A stretch of 64,000 nt of DNA from NCBI GenBank assembly GCA_949358305.1, contig OX442318.1, forward strand, positions 15,730,517-15,794,516, read 5' to 3'. Each line of letters starts with the position of its first letter. Position 1 is the first letter of the stretch. This DNA is from Strigamia acuminata. Taxonomy: Eukaryota > Arthropoda > Chilopoda > Geophilomorpha > Linotaeniidae. Both the position numbers and the translations under genes were made by a program. This document shows, in pieces, positions 42,558 to 55,698 of the stretch. Below the pieces are notes generated by a model, which searched no databases, was not told where the DNA came from, and saw nothing but the letters and a program-made list of their open reading frames with translations.

Positions 42558-43770
42558 CCCCCTGGCTTGATAACTGAACTTGTATATTGTCTGTAGTTGA
42601 ATTGTTATTGTTTGATTTCATTATTCTCTATCGACACATCAGGCCACCTCAGCTCTCCACAGTTAGTATTCATTACTATTTGTTATTGCTGTTGTAGGGC
42701 TATTTCGGGAAGGCTAACTCCGGTAATAGACATGCATTCGCATGAAATGGCCCCGTAACGTTAGCCAGCGGTTCTACGGGACAGTAGGATTTCGTACGGT
42801 GGCTTAATATAACGGTCGTATACAGTACGACCTTGCTAAATAAAAGTAGGTCCTTCAGCTAACTGGCCACAGTCCGCTACAGGATGGCTGTTGTAAACAG
42901 CCCACGCAGGTTCCCGTCTTTCTACGATTGGTCCTTCCGCTCGTTAAAAGTCGGTAAAAGCCTAATATACAGGTAACACGCCGGGTTGGTAGCCCGTGAG
43001 TAATATCTTCAAGATGTTGCGATAAATAACTACCTGGATAATGGTAATCCAACGGCAGTGGCCGATTAATATTTTACCCGGTGCTCGATCAGTGGATCCC
43101 GCCATCGTAAGGCATGCTGGCGGATGGAGGAGTCAAATCCTCCCGCGATGGTTCTCTCGACCGTCGTGACGGTCCCCGCCCCATTGTACCCTCCGGGTTA
43201 GTAACCCGTGAACAGGAGTTGAAGAACACTGTGCTAAACAAATTACTCGGGCATTGGTAATCCTGTATTGGCAATATCTTTTAAACCCGGTAAGTCCATA
43301 GAAATGTTTACCTGGTGGTTGGTACCACCGATAGCGAATTAAAGCGGACAATTAAATACTCGGCGCCTGATCACGAGATCTTGTCGTCGTAAGGCATGCT
43401 GGCGGATGGAGTCTCAACAACTCCCGCGACGTTCTCTCAATTGTCGTGACGGTCCCCGCCCAATTAATATTTATACAACAATTCATTTGTTGTATTCCAC
43501 TAATTACTTTACTTTTATTCATTTGAAACAATGGAATATTCTGCCGAATATTCCTATTCCTGCGAAGGACGCTTCGCATATTCAGATAATCGATACTGCG
43601 GACCAAATACGTCTCCGTAGCGATATTTGTGACGATGCCGCAAGTCAGCCGTATCCCTCTGGCTTCGCCCGGATCCTCAACCAGTTGATGCCGCCCGTTT
43701 ACACGCGTCAAGAACCCATCTTTGTTATTGTTATTATTCAGTAATAAATATGTTATGTCACACTAAAAAC
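42558..43770 (+). ncRNA. Predicted structured RNA, unit 2
   Basis: Same hairpins as unit 1, offset +6025; AATAAA at 43743-43748. Confidence 0.4.
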
Positions 43771-43929
43771 TGTAAGTTATTTCTGCTCAGTCATGAATTC
43801 ATATTTTTACACAGACTTCTGTAAGCTTATCTCGGTTAGGTTGTTGCTACTCCTAGCAACGTCTTGTTTAAACCGATTAATTATCTATCTTAAATGGCTA
43901 TTAAATCAGCCAAAAGTAGAATCGTCACA

Positions 43930-46900
43930 ATTGCTTGGATGTTGCTAAAACTTGCATTGAAGGCTTCTACTAAGGTTTAAACACTATTTCTAAACATTCA
44001 GAGACATTGGGCTTGTGGTGTTTGTGCTAAGTCAACTGTGATAAGATCAAAAGTCTATTCTCCCAAATCATTGCTTGGATGTTGCTAAAACTTACATCGA
44101 AGGCTTCTACTAAGGTTTAAACACTATTTCTGAACTTTCAGAGAAATTTGTCTTGTGGTGTTTGTGCTAAGTGAACTGTGATGAGATCAAAAGTCTATTC
44201 TCCCAAATCATTGCTTGGATGTTGCTAAAACTTACATTGAAGGCTTCTACTAAGGTTTAAACACTATTTCTGAACATTTAGAGACATTGGTCTTGTGGTG
44301 TTTGTGCTAAGTCAACTGCGATGTGAAATGAGCTCAAAAATTTTTTTTAAAAATTTATTGCTTGAATGTTGCTAAAACATGCATTAAAGGCTTCTACCAA
44401 GGTTTAAACACTATTTCTGAACATTTAGAGACATTGGTCTTGTGGTGTTTGTGCAAAGTCAACTGTGATGAGATCAAAAGTCTATTCTCCCAAATCATTG
44501 CTTGGATGTTGCTAAAACTTGCATTGAAGGCTTCTACTAAGGTTTAAACACTATTTCTGAACATTCAGAAACATTGGTCTTGTGGTGTTTGTGCAAAGTC
44601 AACTGTGATGAGATCAAAAGTCTATTCTCCCAAATCATTGCTTGAATGTCGCTAAAACTTGCATTGAAGGCTTCTACTAAGGTTTAAACACTATTTCTGA
44701 ATATTTAGAGACATTGGTCTTGTGGTGTTTGTGCTAAGTCAACTGCGATGTAAAATGAGCTCAAAAATTTTTTTTAAAAATTTATTGCTTGGATGTTGCT
44801 AAAACTTGCATTGAAGGCTTCTACTAAGGTTTAAACACTATTTCTGAACATTCAGAGACATTGGTCTTGTGGTGTTTGTGCAAAGTCAACTGTGATAAGA
44901 TCAAAAGTCTATTCTCCCAAATCATTGCTTGGATGTTGCTAAAACTTACATCGAAGGCTTCTACTAAGGTTTAAACACTATTTCTGAACTTTAAGAGAAA
45001 TTTGTCTTGTGGTGTTTGTGCTAAGTGAACTGTGATGAGATCAAAAGTCTATTCTCCCAAATCATTGCTTGGATGTTGCTAAAACTTACATTGAAGGCTT
45101 CTACTAAGGTTTAAACACTATTTCTGAACATTTAGAGACATTGGTCTTGTGGTGTTTGTGCTAAGTCAACTGCGATGTAAAATAAGCTCAAAAATTTGTT
45201 TTTCAAAATTTATTACTTGGATGTTGCTAAAACTTGCATTGAAGGCTTCTACTAAGGTTTAAACACTATTTCTGAACATTTAGAGACATTGGTCTTGTGG
45301 TGTTTGTGCTAAGTCAACTGCGATGTAAAATAAGCTCAAAAATTTGTTTTTCAAAATTTATTACTTGGATGTTGCTAAAACTTGCATTGAAGGCTTCTAC
45401 TAAGGTTTAAAAACTATTTCTGAACATTCAGAAACATTGGTCTTTTGGTGTTTGTGCAAAGTCAACTGTGATGAGATCAAAAGTCTATTCTCCCAAATCA
45501 TTGCTTGGATGTTGCTAAAACTTACATCGAAGGCTTCTACTAAGGTTTAAACACTATTTCTGAACTTTCAGAGAAATTTGTCTTGTGGTGTTTGTGCTAA
45601 GTGAACTGTGATGAGATCAAAAGTCTATTCTCCCAAATTATTGCTTGGATGTTGCTAAAACTTACATTGAAGGCTTCTACTAAAGTTGAAACACTATTTC
45701 TGAACATTCAGAAACATTGGTCTTGTGGTGTTTGTGCTAAGTCAACTGCGATGTAAAATAAGCTCAAAAATTTGTTTTTCAAAATTTATTACTTGGATGT
45801 TGCTAAAACTTGCATTGAAGGCTTCTACTAAGGTTTAAAAACTATTTCTGAACATTCAGAAACATTGGTCTTTTGGTGTTTGTGCAAAGTCAACTGTGAT
45901 GAGATCAAAAGTCTATTCTCCCAAATCATTGCTTGGATGTTGCTAAAACTTACATCGAAGGCTTCTACTAAGGTTTAAACACTATTTCTGAACTTTCAGA
46001 GAAATTTGTCTTGTGGTGTTTGTGCTAAGTGGACTGTGATGAGATCAAAAGTCTATTCTCCCAAATTATTGCTTGGATGTTGCTAAAACTTACATTGAAG
46101 GCTTCTACTAAAGTTGAAACACTATTTCTGAATATTCAGAAACATTGATCTTGTGGTGTTTGTGCAAAGTCAACTGTGATGAGATCAAAAGTCTATTCTC
46201 CCAAATCATTGCTTGAATGTCGCTAAAACTTGCATTGAAGGCTTCTACTAAGGTTTAAACACTATTTCTGAACATTTAGAGACATTGGTCTTGTGGTGTT
46301 GTGCTAAGTCAACTGCGATGTGAAATGAGCTCAAAAATTTTTTTTAAAAATTTATTGCTTGGATGTTGCTAAAACTTGCATTGAAGGCTTCTACTAAGGT
46401 TTAAACACTATTTCTGAACATTCAGAGACATTGGTCTTGTGGTGTTTGTGCAAAGTCAACTGTGATGAGATCAAAAGTCTATTCTCCCAAAAATCATTGC
46501 TTGGATGTTGCTAAAACTTGCATTGAAGGCTTCTACTAAGGTTTAAACACTATTTCTAAACATTCAGAGACATTGGGCTTGTGGTGTTTGTGCTAAGTCA
46601 ACTGTGATAAGATCAAAAGTCTATTCTCCCAAATCATTGCTTGGATGTTGCTAAAACTTACATCGAAGGCTTCTACTAAGGTTTAAACACTATTTCTGAA
46701 CTTTCAAAGAAATTTGTCTTGTGGTGTTTGTGCTAAGTGAACTGTGATGAGATCAAAAGTCTATTCTCCCAAATCATTGCTTGGATGTTGCTAAAACTTA
46801 CATTGAAAGCTTCTACTAAAGTTTAAACACTATTTCTGAACATTCAGAAACATTGATCTTGTGGTGTTTGTGCAAAGTCAACTGTGATGAGATCAAAAGT

Positions 46901-48075
46901 CTATTCTCCCAAATCATTGCTTGGATGTTGCTAAAACTTGCATTGAAGGCTTTTACTAAGGTTTAAACACTATTTCTGAAATTCAGAAACATTGGTCTTG
47001 TGGTGTTTGTGCAAAGTCAACTGTGATGAGATCAACAGTCTATTCTCCCAAATCATTGCTTGAATGTTGCTAAAACTTGCATTGAAGGCTTCTACTAAGG
47101 TTTAAACACTATTTCTGAACATTTAGAGACATTGGTCTTGTGGTGTTTGTGCTAAGTCAACTGCGATGTAAAATAAACTCAAAAATTTATTTTTCAAAAT
47201 TTATTACTTGGATGTTGCTAAAACTTCCATTGAAGGCTTCTACTAAGGTTTAAACACTATTTCTGAACATTCAGAAACATTGGTCTTGTGGTGTTTGTGC
47301 AAAGTCAACTGTGATGAGATCAAAAGTCTATTCTCCCTAATCATTGCTTGGATGTTGCTAAAACTTGCATTGAAGGCTTCTACTAAGATTTAAACACTAT
47401 TTCTGAACTTTCAGAGAAATTTGTCTTGTGGTGTTTGTGCTAAGTGAACTGTGATGAGATCAAAAGTCTATTCTCCCAAATCATTGCTTGGATGTTGCTA
47501 AAACTTACATTGAAGGCTTCTACTAAGGTTTAAACACTATTTCTGAACATTTAGAGACATTGGTCTTGTGGTGTTTGTGCTAAGTCAACTGCGATGTAAA
47601 ATAAGCTCAAAAATTTGTTTTTCAAAATTTATTACTTGGATGTTGCTAAAACTTGCATTGAAGGCTTCTACTAAGGTTTAAAAACTATTTCTGAACATTC
47701 AGAAACATTGGTCTTTTGGTGTTTGTGCAAAGTCAACTGTGATGAGATCAAAAGTCTATTCTCCCAAATCATTGCTTGGATGTTGCTAAAACTTACATCG
47801 AAGGCTTCTACTAAGGTTTAAACACTATTTCTGAACTTTCAGAGAAATTTGTCTTGTGGTGTTTGTGCTAAGTGAACTGTGATGAGATCAAAAGTCTATT
47901 CTCCCAAATTATTGCTTGGATGTTGCTAAAACTTACATTGAAGGCTTCTACTAAAGTTGAAACACTATTTCTGAACATTCAGAAACATTGATCTTGTGGT
48001 GTTTGTGCAAAGTCAACTGTGATGAGATCAAAAGTCTATTCTCCCAAATCATTGCTTGAATGTCGCTAAAACTTG
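43930..48075. repeat. ~140-bp satellite array, unit 2
   Basis: Same length and monomer order as unit 1; a single A to G difference was noticed (46032). Confidence 0.93.
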
Positions 48076-48104
48076 CCTAACCTAACCTAAACCTAACCTT
48101 ACCC
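48076..48104. repeat. Interstitial telomere-like CCTAA run, unit 2/3 junction
   Basis: Same 29 bp and the same satellite breakpoint as 42051. Confidence 0.7.
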
Positions 48105-48199
48105 AGTGGATTAATTCGATAGAATTAGGTGAACATTTCTTATACATTAAGAATGACAATTGAAGAGTTGGTAAACTCTATGCTTGTCACCGGGGAATG
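48105..48199 (+). repeat. 95-bp leader before block 3
   Basis: Same as 42080-42174. Confidence 0.7.
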
Positions 48200-48495
48200 T
48201 GTGATGATTACAAATCCGTATTTATCAATGTTCACAATAGATGGCGCTGTTTATCAAACGCGCGTAATTCAAACTCGATAAAACTAAAAAGTGTGATAAA
48301 TAATTATTTAGACACGGTGAATAAAATATAACTATTTTATTCGATATAAACTAAGTATTATTTACTTGACCATGTTGATTCTATCGAATCAATATCCACA
48401 TTACTTACCTGTCGAAGGGAACCAATCGGACCCTTCCGGACCCCAACTGGGCTCATCTGGACATAGTCATATATTAGGTCCGGACTAGTGACCCA

Positions 48496-48560
48496 CGAAT
48501 CCGCCGATTCGTACGCTGATTGGCTGTCGCCAATCTAGTAGTTCTACAGAACTATATAAG
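48496..48560 (+). promoter_or_regulatory. Promoter, unit 3
   Basis: Same elements; TATATAAG at 48553. Confidence 0.55.
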
Positions 48561-48582
48561 CTCCAGTTTCTCACCCGCTAAC

Positions 48583-49795
48583 CCCCCTGGCTTGATAACT
48601 GAACTTGTATATTGTCTGTAGTTGAATTGTTATTGTTTGATTTCATTATTCTCTATCGACACATCAGGCCACCTCAGCTCTCCACAGTTAGTATTCATTA
48701 CTATTTGTTATTGCTGTTGTAGGGCTATTTCGGGAAGGCTAACTCCGGTAATAGACATGCATTCGCATGAAATGGCCCCGTAACGTTAGCCAGCGGTTCT
48801 ACGGGACAGTAGGATTTCGTACGGTGGCTTAATATAACGGTCGTATACAGTACGACCTTGCTAAATAAAAGTAGGTCCCTCAGCTAACTGGCCACAGTCC
48901 GCTACAGGATGGCTGTTGTAAACAGCCCACGCAGGTTCCCGTCTTTCTACGATTGGTCCTTCCGCTCGTTAAAAGTCGGTAAAAGCCTAATATACAGGTA
49001 ACACGCCGGGTTGGTAGCCCGTGAGTAATATCTTCAAGATGTTGCGATAAATAACTACCTGGATAATGGTAATCCAACGGCAGTGGCCGATTAATATTTT
49101 ACCCGGTGCTCGATCAGTGGATCCCGCCATCGTAAGGCATGCTGGCGGATGGAGGAGTCAAATCCTCCCGCGATGGTTCTCTCGACCGTCGTGACGGTCC
49201 CCGCCCCATTGTACCCTCCGGGTTAGTAACCCGTGAACAGGAGTTGAAGAACACTGTGCTAAACAAATTACTCGGGCATTGGTAATCCTGTATTGGCAAT
49301 ATCTTTTAAACCCGGTAAGTCCATAGAAATGTTTACCTGGTGGTTGGTACCACCGATAGCGAATTAAAGCGGACAATTAAATACTCGGCGCCTGATCACG
49401 AGATCTTGTCGTCGTAAGGCATGCTGGCGGATGGAGTCTCAACAACTCCCGCGACGTTCTCTCAATTGTCGTGACGGTCCCCGCCCAATTAATATTTATA
49501 CAACAATTCATTTGTTGTATTCCACTAATTACTTTACTTTTATTCATTTGAAACAATGGAATATTCTGCCGAATATTCCTATTCCTGCGAAGGACGCTTC
49601 GCATATTCAGATAATCGATGCTGCGGACCAAATACGTCTCCGTAGCGATATTTGTGACGATGCCGCAAGTCAGCCGTATCCCTCTGGCTTCGCCCGGATC
49701 CTCAACCAGTTGATGCCGCCCGTTTACACGCGTCAAGAACCCATCTTTGTTATTGTTATTATTCAGTAATAAATATGTTATGTCACACTAAAAAC
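48583..49795 (+). ncRNA. Predicted structured RNA, unit 3
   Basis: Same hairpins; AATAAA at 49768-49773. The A to G change near 49620 lies outside the listed stems. Confidence 0.4.
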
Positions 49796-49954
49796 TGTAA
49801 GTTATTTCTGCTCAGTCATGAATTCATATTTTTACACAGACTTCTGTAAGCTTATCTCGGTTAGGTTGTTGCTACTCCTAGCAACGTCTTGTTTAAACCG
49901 ATTAATTATCTATCTTAAATGGCTATTAAATCAGCCAAAAGTAGAATCGTCACA

Positions 49955-52900
49955 ATTGCTTGGATGTTGCTAAAACTTGCATTGAAGGCTTCTACTAAGG
50001 TTTAAACACTATTTCTAAACATTCAGAGACATTGGGCTTGTGGTGTTTGTGCTAAGTCAACTGTGATAAGATCAAAAGTCTATTCTCCCAAATCATTGCT
50101 TGGATGTTGCTAAAACTTACATCGAAGGCTTCTACTAAGGTTTAAACACTATTTCTGAACTTTCAGAGAAATTTGTCTTGTGGTGTTTGTGCTAAGTGAA
50201 CTGTGATGAGATCAAAAGTCTATTCTCCCAAATCATTGCTTGGATGTTGCTAAAACTTACATTGAAGGCTTCTACTAAGGTTTAAACACTATTTCTGAAC
50301 ATTTAGAGACATTGGTCTTGTGGTGTTTGTGCTAAGTCAACTGCGATGTGAAATGAGCTCAAAAATTTTTTTTAAAAATTTATTGCTTGAATGTTGCTAA
50401 AACATGCATTAAAGGCTTCTACCAAGGTTTAAACACTATTTCTGAACATTTAGAAACATTGGTCTTGTGGTGTTTGTGCAAAGTCAACTGTGATGAGATC
50501 AAAAGTCTATTCTCCCAAATCATTGCTTGGATGTTGCTAAAACTTGCATTGAAGGCTTCTACTAAGGTTTAAACACTATTTCTGAACATTCAGAAACATT
50601 GGTCTTGTGGTGTTTGTGCAAAGTCAACTGTGATGAGATCAAAAGTCTATTCTCCCAAATCATTGCTTGAATGTCGCTAAAACTTGCATTGAAGGCTTCT
50701 ACTAAGGTTTAAACACTATTTCTGAATATTTAGAGACATTGGTCTTGTGGTGTTTGTGCTAAGTCAACTGCGATGTGAAATGAGCTCAAAAATTTTTTTT
50801 AAAAATTTATTGCTTGGATGTTGCTAAAACTTGCATTGAAGGCTTCTACTAAGGTTTAAACACTATTTCTGAACATTCAGAGACATTGGTCTTGTGGTGT
50901 TTGTGCAAAGTCAACTGTGATAAGATCAAAAGTCTATTCTCCCAAATCATTGCTTGGATGTTGCTAAAACTTACATCGAAGGCTTCTACTAAGGTTTAAA
51001 CACTATTTCTGAACTTTAAGAGAAATTTGTCTTGTGGTGTTTGTGCTAAGTGAACTGTGATGAGATCAAAAGTCTATTCTCCCAAATCATTGCTTGGATG
51101 TTGCTAAAACTTACATTGAAGGCTTCTACTAAGGTTTAAACACTATTTCTGAACATTTAGAGACATTGGTCTTGTATTGTTTGTGCTAAGTCAACTGCGA
51201 TGTAAAATAAGCTCAAAAATTTGTTTTTCAAAATTTATTACTTGGATGTTGCTAAAACTTGCATTGAAGGCTTCTACTAAGGTTTAAACACTATTTCTGA
51301 ACATTTAGAGACATTGGTCTTGTGGTGTTTGTGCTAAGTCAACTGCGATGTAAAATAAGCTCAAAAATTTGTTTTTCAAAATTTATTACTTGGATGTTGC
51401 TAAAACTTGCATTGAAGGCTTCTACTAAGGTTTAAAAACTATTTCTGAACATTCAGAAACATTGGTCTTTTGGTGTTTGTGCAAAGTCAACTGTGATGAG
51501 ATCAAAAGTCTATTCTCCCAAATCATTGCTTGGATGTTGCTAAAACTTACATCGAAGGCTTCTACTAAGGTTTAAACACTATTTCTGAACTTTCAGAGAA
51601 ATTTGTCTTGTGGTGTTTGTGCTAAGTGAACTGTGATGAGATCAAAAGTCTATTCTCCCAAATTATTGCTTGGATGTTGCTAAAACTTACATTGAAGGCT
51701 TCTACTAAAGTTGAAACACTATTTCTGAACATTCAGAAACATTGATCTTGTGGTGTTTGTGCAAAGTCAACTGTGATGAGATCAAAAGTCTATTCTCCCA
51801 AATCATTGCTTGAATGTCGCTAAAACTTGCATTGAAGGCTTCTACTAAGGTTTAAACACTATTTCTGAACATTTAGAGACATTGGTCTTGTGGTGTTGTG
51901 CTAAGTCAACTGCGATGTGAAATGAGCTCAAAAATTTTTTTTAAAAATTTATTGCTTGGATGTTGCTAAAACTTGCATTGAAGGCTTCTACTAAGGTTTA
52001 AACACTATTTCTGAACATTCAGAGACATTGGTCTTGTGGTGTTTGTGCAAAGTCAACTGTGATGAGATCAAAAGTCTATTCTCCCAAAAATCATTGCTTG
52101 GATGTTGCTAAAACTTGCATTGAAGGCTTCTACTAAGGTTTAAACACTATTTCTAAACATTCAGAGACATTGGGCTTGTGGTGTTTGTGCTAAGTCAACT
52201 GTGATAAGATCAAAAGTCTATTCTCCCAAATCATTGCTTGGATGTTGCTAAAACTTACATCGAAGGCTTCTACTAAGGTTTAAACACTATTTCTGAACTT
52301 TCAAAGAAATTTGTCTTGTGGTGTTTGTGCTAAGTGAACTGTGATGAGATCAAAAGTCTATTCTCCCAAATCATTGCTTGGATGTTGCTAAAACTTACAT
52401 TGAAAGCTTCTACTAAAGTTTAAACACTATTTCTGAACATTCAGAAACATTGATCTTGTGGTGTTTGTGCAAAGTCAACTGTGATGAGATCAAAAGTCTA
52501 TTCTCCCAAATCATTGCTTGGATGTTGCTAAAACTTGCATTGAAGGCTTTTACTAAGGTTTAAACACTATTTCTGAAATTCAGAAACATTGGTCTTGTGG
52601 TGTTTGTGCAAAGTCAACTGTGATGAGATCAACAGTCTATTCTCCCAAATCATTGCTTGAATGTTGCTAAAACTTGCATTGAAGGCTTCTACTAAGGTTT
52701 AAACACTATTTCTGAACATTTAGAGACATTGGTCTTGTGGTGTTTGTGCTAAGTCAACTGCGATGTAAAATAAACTCAAAAATTTATTTTTCAAAATTTA
52801 TTACTTGGATGTTGCTAAAACTTGCATTGAAGGCTTCTACTAAGGTTTAAACACTATTTCTGAACATTCAGAAACATTGGTCTTGTGGTGTTTGTGCAAA

Positions 52901-53820
52901 GTCAACTGTGATGAGATCAAAAGTCTATTCTCCCTAATCATTGCTTGGATGTTGCTAAAACTTGCATTGAAGGCTTCTACTAAGATTTAAACACTATTTC
53001 TGAACTTTCAGAGAAATTTGTCTTGTGGTGTTTGTGCTAAGTGAACTGTGATGAGATCAAAAGTCTATTCTCCCAAATCATTGCTTGGATGTTGCTAAAA
53101 CTTACATTGAAGGCTTCTACTAAGGTTTAAACACTATTTCTGAACATTTAGAGACATTGGTCTTGTGGTGTTTGTGCTAAGTCAACTGCGATGTAAAATA
53201 AGCTCAAAAATTTGTTTTTCAAAATTTATTACTTGGATGTTGCTAAAACTTGCATTGAAGGCTTCTACTAAGGTTTAAACACTATTTCTGAACATTTAGA
53301 GACATTGGTCTTGTGGTGTTTGTGCTAAGTCAACTGCGATGTAAAATAAGCTCAAAAATTTGTTTTTCAAAATTTATTACTTGGATGTTGCTAAAACTTG
53401 CATTGAAGGCTTCTACTAAGGTTTAAAAACTATTTCTGAACATTCAGAAACATTGGTCTTTTGGTGTTTGTGCAAAGTCAACTGTGATGAGATCAAAAGT
53501 CTATTCTCCCAAATCATTGCTTGGATGTTGCTAAAACTTACATCGAAGGCTTCTACTAAGGTTTAAACACTATTTCTGAACTTTCAGAGAAATTTGTCTT
53601 GTGGTGTTTGTGCTAAGTGAACTGTGATGAGATCAAAAGTCTATTCTCCCAAATTATTGCTTGGATGTTGCTAAAACTTACATTGAAGGCTTCTACTAAA
53701 GTTGAAACACTATTTCTGAACATTCAGAAACATTGATCTTGTGGTGTTTGTGCAAAGTCAACTGTGATGAGATCAAAAGTCTATTCTCCCAAATCATTGC
53801 TTGAATGTCGCTAAAACTTG
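49955..53820. repeat. ~140-bp satellite array, unit 3
   Basis: A block of monomers present at 45720-46130 in unit 2 is missing near 51750, while a tail-B monomer is duplicated at about 53180-53350. Net loss is 280 bp, two monomers. Confidence 0.92.
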
Positions 53821-53849
53821 CCTAACCTAACCTAAACCTAACCTTACCC
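53821..53849. repeat. Interstitial telomere-like CCTAA run, unit 3/4 junction
   Basis: Same 29 bp and the same breakpoint. None is present before units 5 and 6. Confidence 0.7.
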
Positions 53850-53943
53850 AGTGGATTAATTCGATAGAATTAGGTGAACATTTCTTATACATTAAGAATG
53901 ACAATTGAAGAGTTGGTAAACTCTATGCTTGTCACCGGGAATG
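53850..53943 (+). repeat. 94-bp leader before block 4
   Basis: Same as 42080-42174 with one G deleted near 53938. Confidence 0.7.
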
Positions 53944-54239
53944 TGTGATGATTACAAATCCGTATTTATCAATGTTCACAATAGATGGCGCTGTTTATCA
54001 AACGCGCGTAATTCAAACTCGATAAAACTAAAAAGTGTGATAAATAATTATTTAGACACGGTGAATAAAATATAACTATTTTATTCGATATAAACTAAGT
54101 ATTATTTACTTGACCATGTTGATTCTATCGAATCAATATCCACATTACTTACCTGTCGAAGGGAACCAATCGGACCCTTCCGGACCCCAACTGGGCTCAT
54201 CTGGACATAGTCATATATTAGGTCCGGACTAGTGACCCA

Positions 54240-54304
54240 CGAATCCGCCGATTCGTACGCTGATTGGCTGTCGCCAATCTAGTAGTTCTACAGAACTATA
54301 TAAG
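54240..54304 (+). promoter_or_regulatory. Promoter, unit 4
   Basis: Same elements; TATATAAG at 54297. Confidence 0.55.
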
Positions 54305-54326
54305 CTCCAGTTTCTCACCCGCTAAC

Positions 54327-55539
54327 CCCCCTGGCTTGATAACTGAACTTGTATATTGTCTGTAGTTGAATTGTTATTGTTTGATTTCATTATTCTCTAT
54401 CGACACATCAGGCCACCTCAGCTCTCCACAGTTAGTATTCATTACTATTTGTTATTGCTGTTGTAGGGCTATTTCGGGAAGGCTAACTCCGGTAATAGAC
54501 ATGCATTCGCATGAAATGGCCCCGTAACGTTAGCCAGCGGTTCTACGGGACAGTAGGATTTCGTACGGTGGCTTAATATAACGGTCGTATACAGTACGAC
54601 CTTGCTAAATAAAAGTAGGTCCCTCAGCTAACTGGCCACAGTCCGCTACAGGATGGCTGTTGTAAACAGCCCACGCAGGTTCCCGTCTTTCTACGATTGG
54701 TCCTTCCGCTCGTTAAAAGTCGGTAAAAGCCTAATATACAGGTAACACGCCGGGTTGGTAGCCCGTGAGTAATATCTTCAAGATGTTGCGATAAATAACT
54801 ACCTGGATAATGGTAATCCAACGGCAGTGGCCGATTAATATTTTACCCGGTGCTCGATCAGTGGATCCCGCCATCGTAAGGCATGCTGGCGGATGGAGGA
54901 GTCAAATCCTCCCGCGATGGTTCTCTCGACCGTCGTGACGGTCCCCGCCCCATTGTACCCTCCGGGTTAGTAACCCGTGAACAGGAGTTGAAGAACACTG
55001 TGCTAAACAAATTACTCGGGCATTGGTAATCCTGTATTGGCAATATCTTTTAAACCCGGTAAGTCCATAGAAATGTTTACCTGGTGGTTGGTACCACCGA
55101 TAGCGAATTAAAGCGGACAATTAAATACTCGGCGCCTGATCACGAGATCTTGTCGTCGTAAGGCATGCTGGCGGATGGAGTCTCAACAACTCCCGCGACG
55201 TTCTCTCAATTGTCGTGACGGTCCCCGCCCAATTAATATTTATACAACAATTCATTTGTTGTATTCCACTAATTACTTTACTTTTATTCATTTGAAACAA
55301 TGGAATATTCTGCCGAATATTCCTATTCCTGCGAAGGACGCTTCGCATATTCAGATAATCGATGCTGCGGACCAAATACGTCTCCGTAGCGATATTTGTG
55401 ACGATGCCGCAAGTCAGCCGTATCCCTCTGGCTTCGCCCGGATCCTCAACCAGTTGATGCCGCCCGTTTACACGCGTCAAGAACCCATCTTTGTTATTGT
55501 TATTATTCAGTAATAAATATGTTATGTCACACTAAAAAC
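54327..55539 (+). ncRNA. Predicted structured RNA, unit 4
   Basis: Same hairpins; AATAAA at 55512-55517. Confidence 0.4.
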
Positions 55540-55698
55540 TGTAAGTTATTTCTGCTCAGTCATGAATTCATATTTTTACACAGACTTCTGTAAGCTTATC
55601 TCGGTTAGGTTGTTGCTACTCCTAGCAACGTCTTGTTTAAACCGATTAATTATCTATCTTAAATGGCTATTAAATCAGCCAAAAGTAGAATCGTCACA

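Larger units (their letters stand above)
42175..43929 (+). mobile_element. 1755-bp block, unit 2
   Basis: Same as 36150-37904, offset +6025, and the same length. Same lineage marks as unit 1 (TCCTTCAG, CGATACTG). Confidence 0.6.
48200..49954 (+). mobile_element. 1755-bp block, unit 3
   Basis: Same block with the second lineage marks (TCCCTCAG, CGATGCTG). Confidence 0.6.
53944..55698 (+). mobile_element. 1755-bp block, unit 4
   Basis: Same block as unit 3. The leader just before it has lost one G (CACCGGGAATG). Confidence 0.6.
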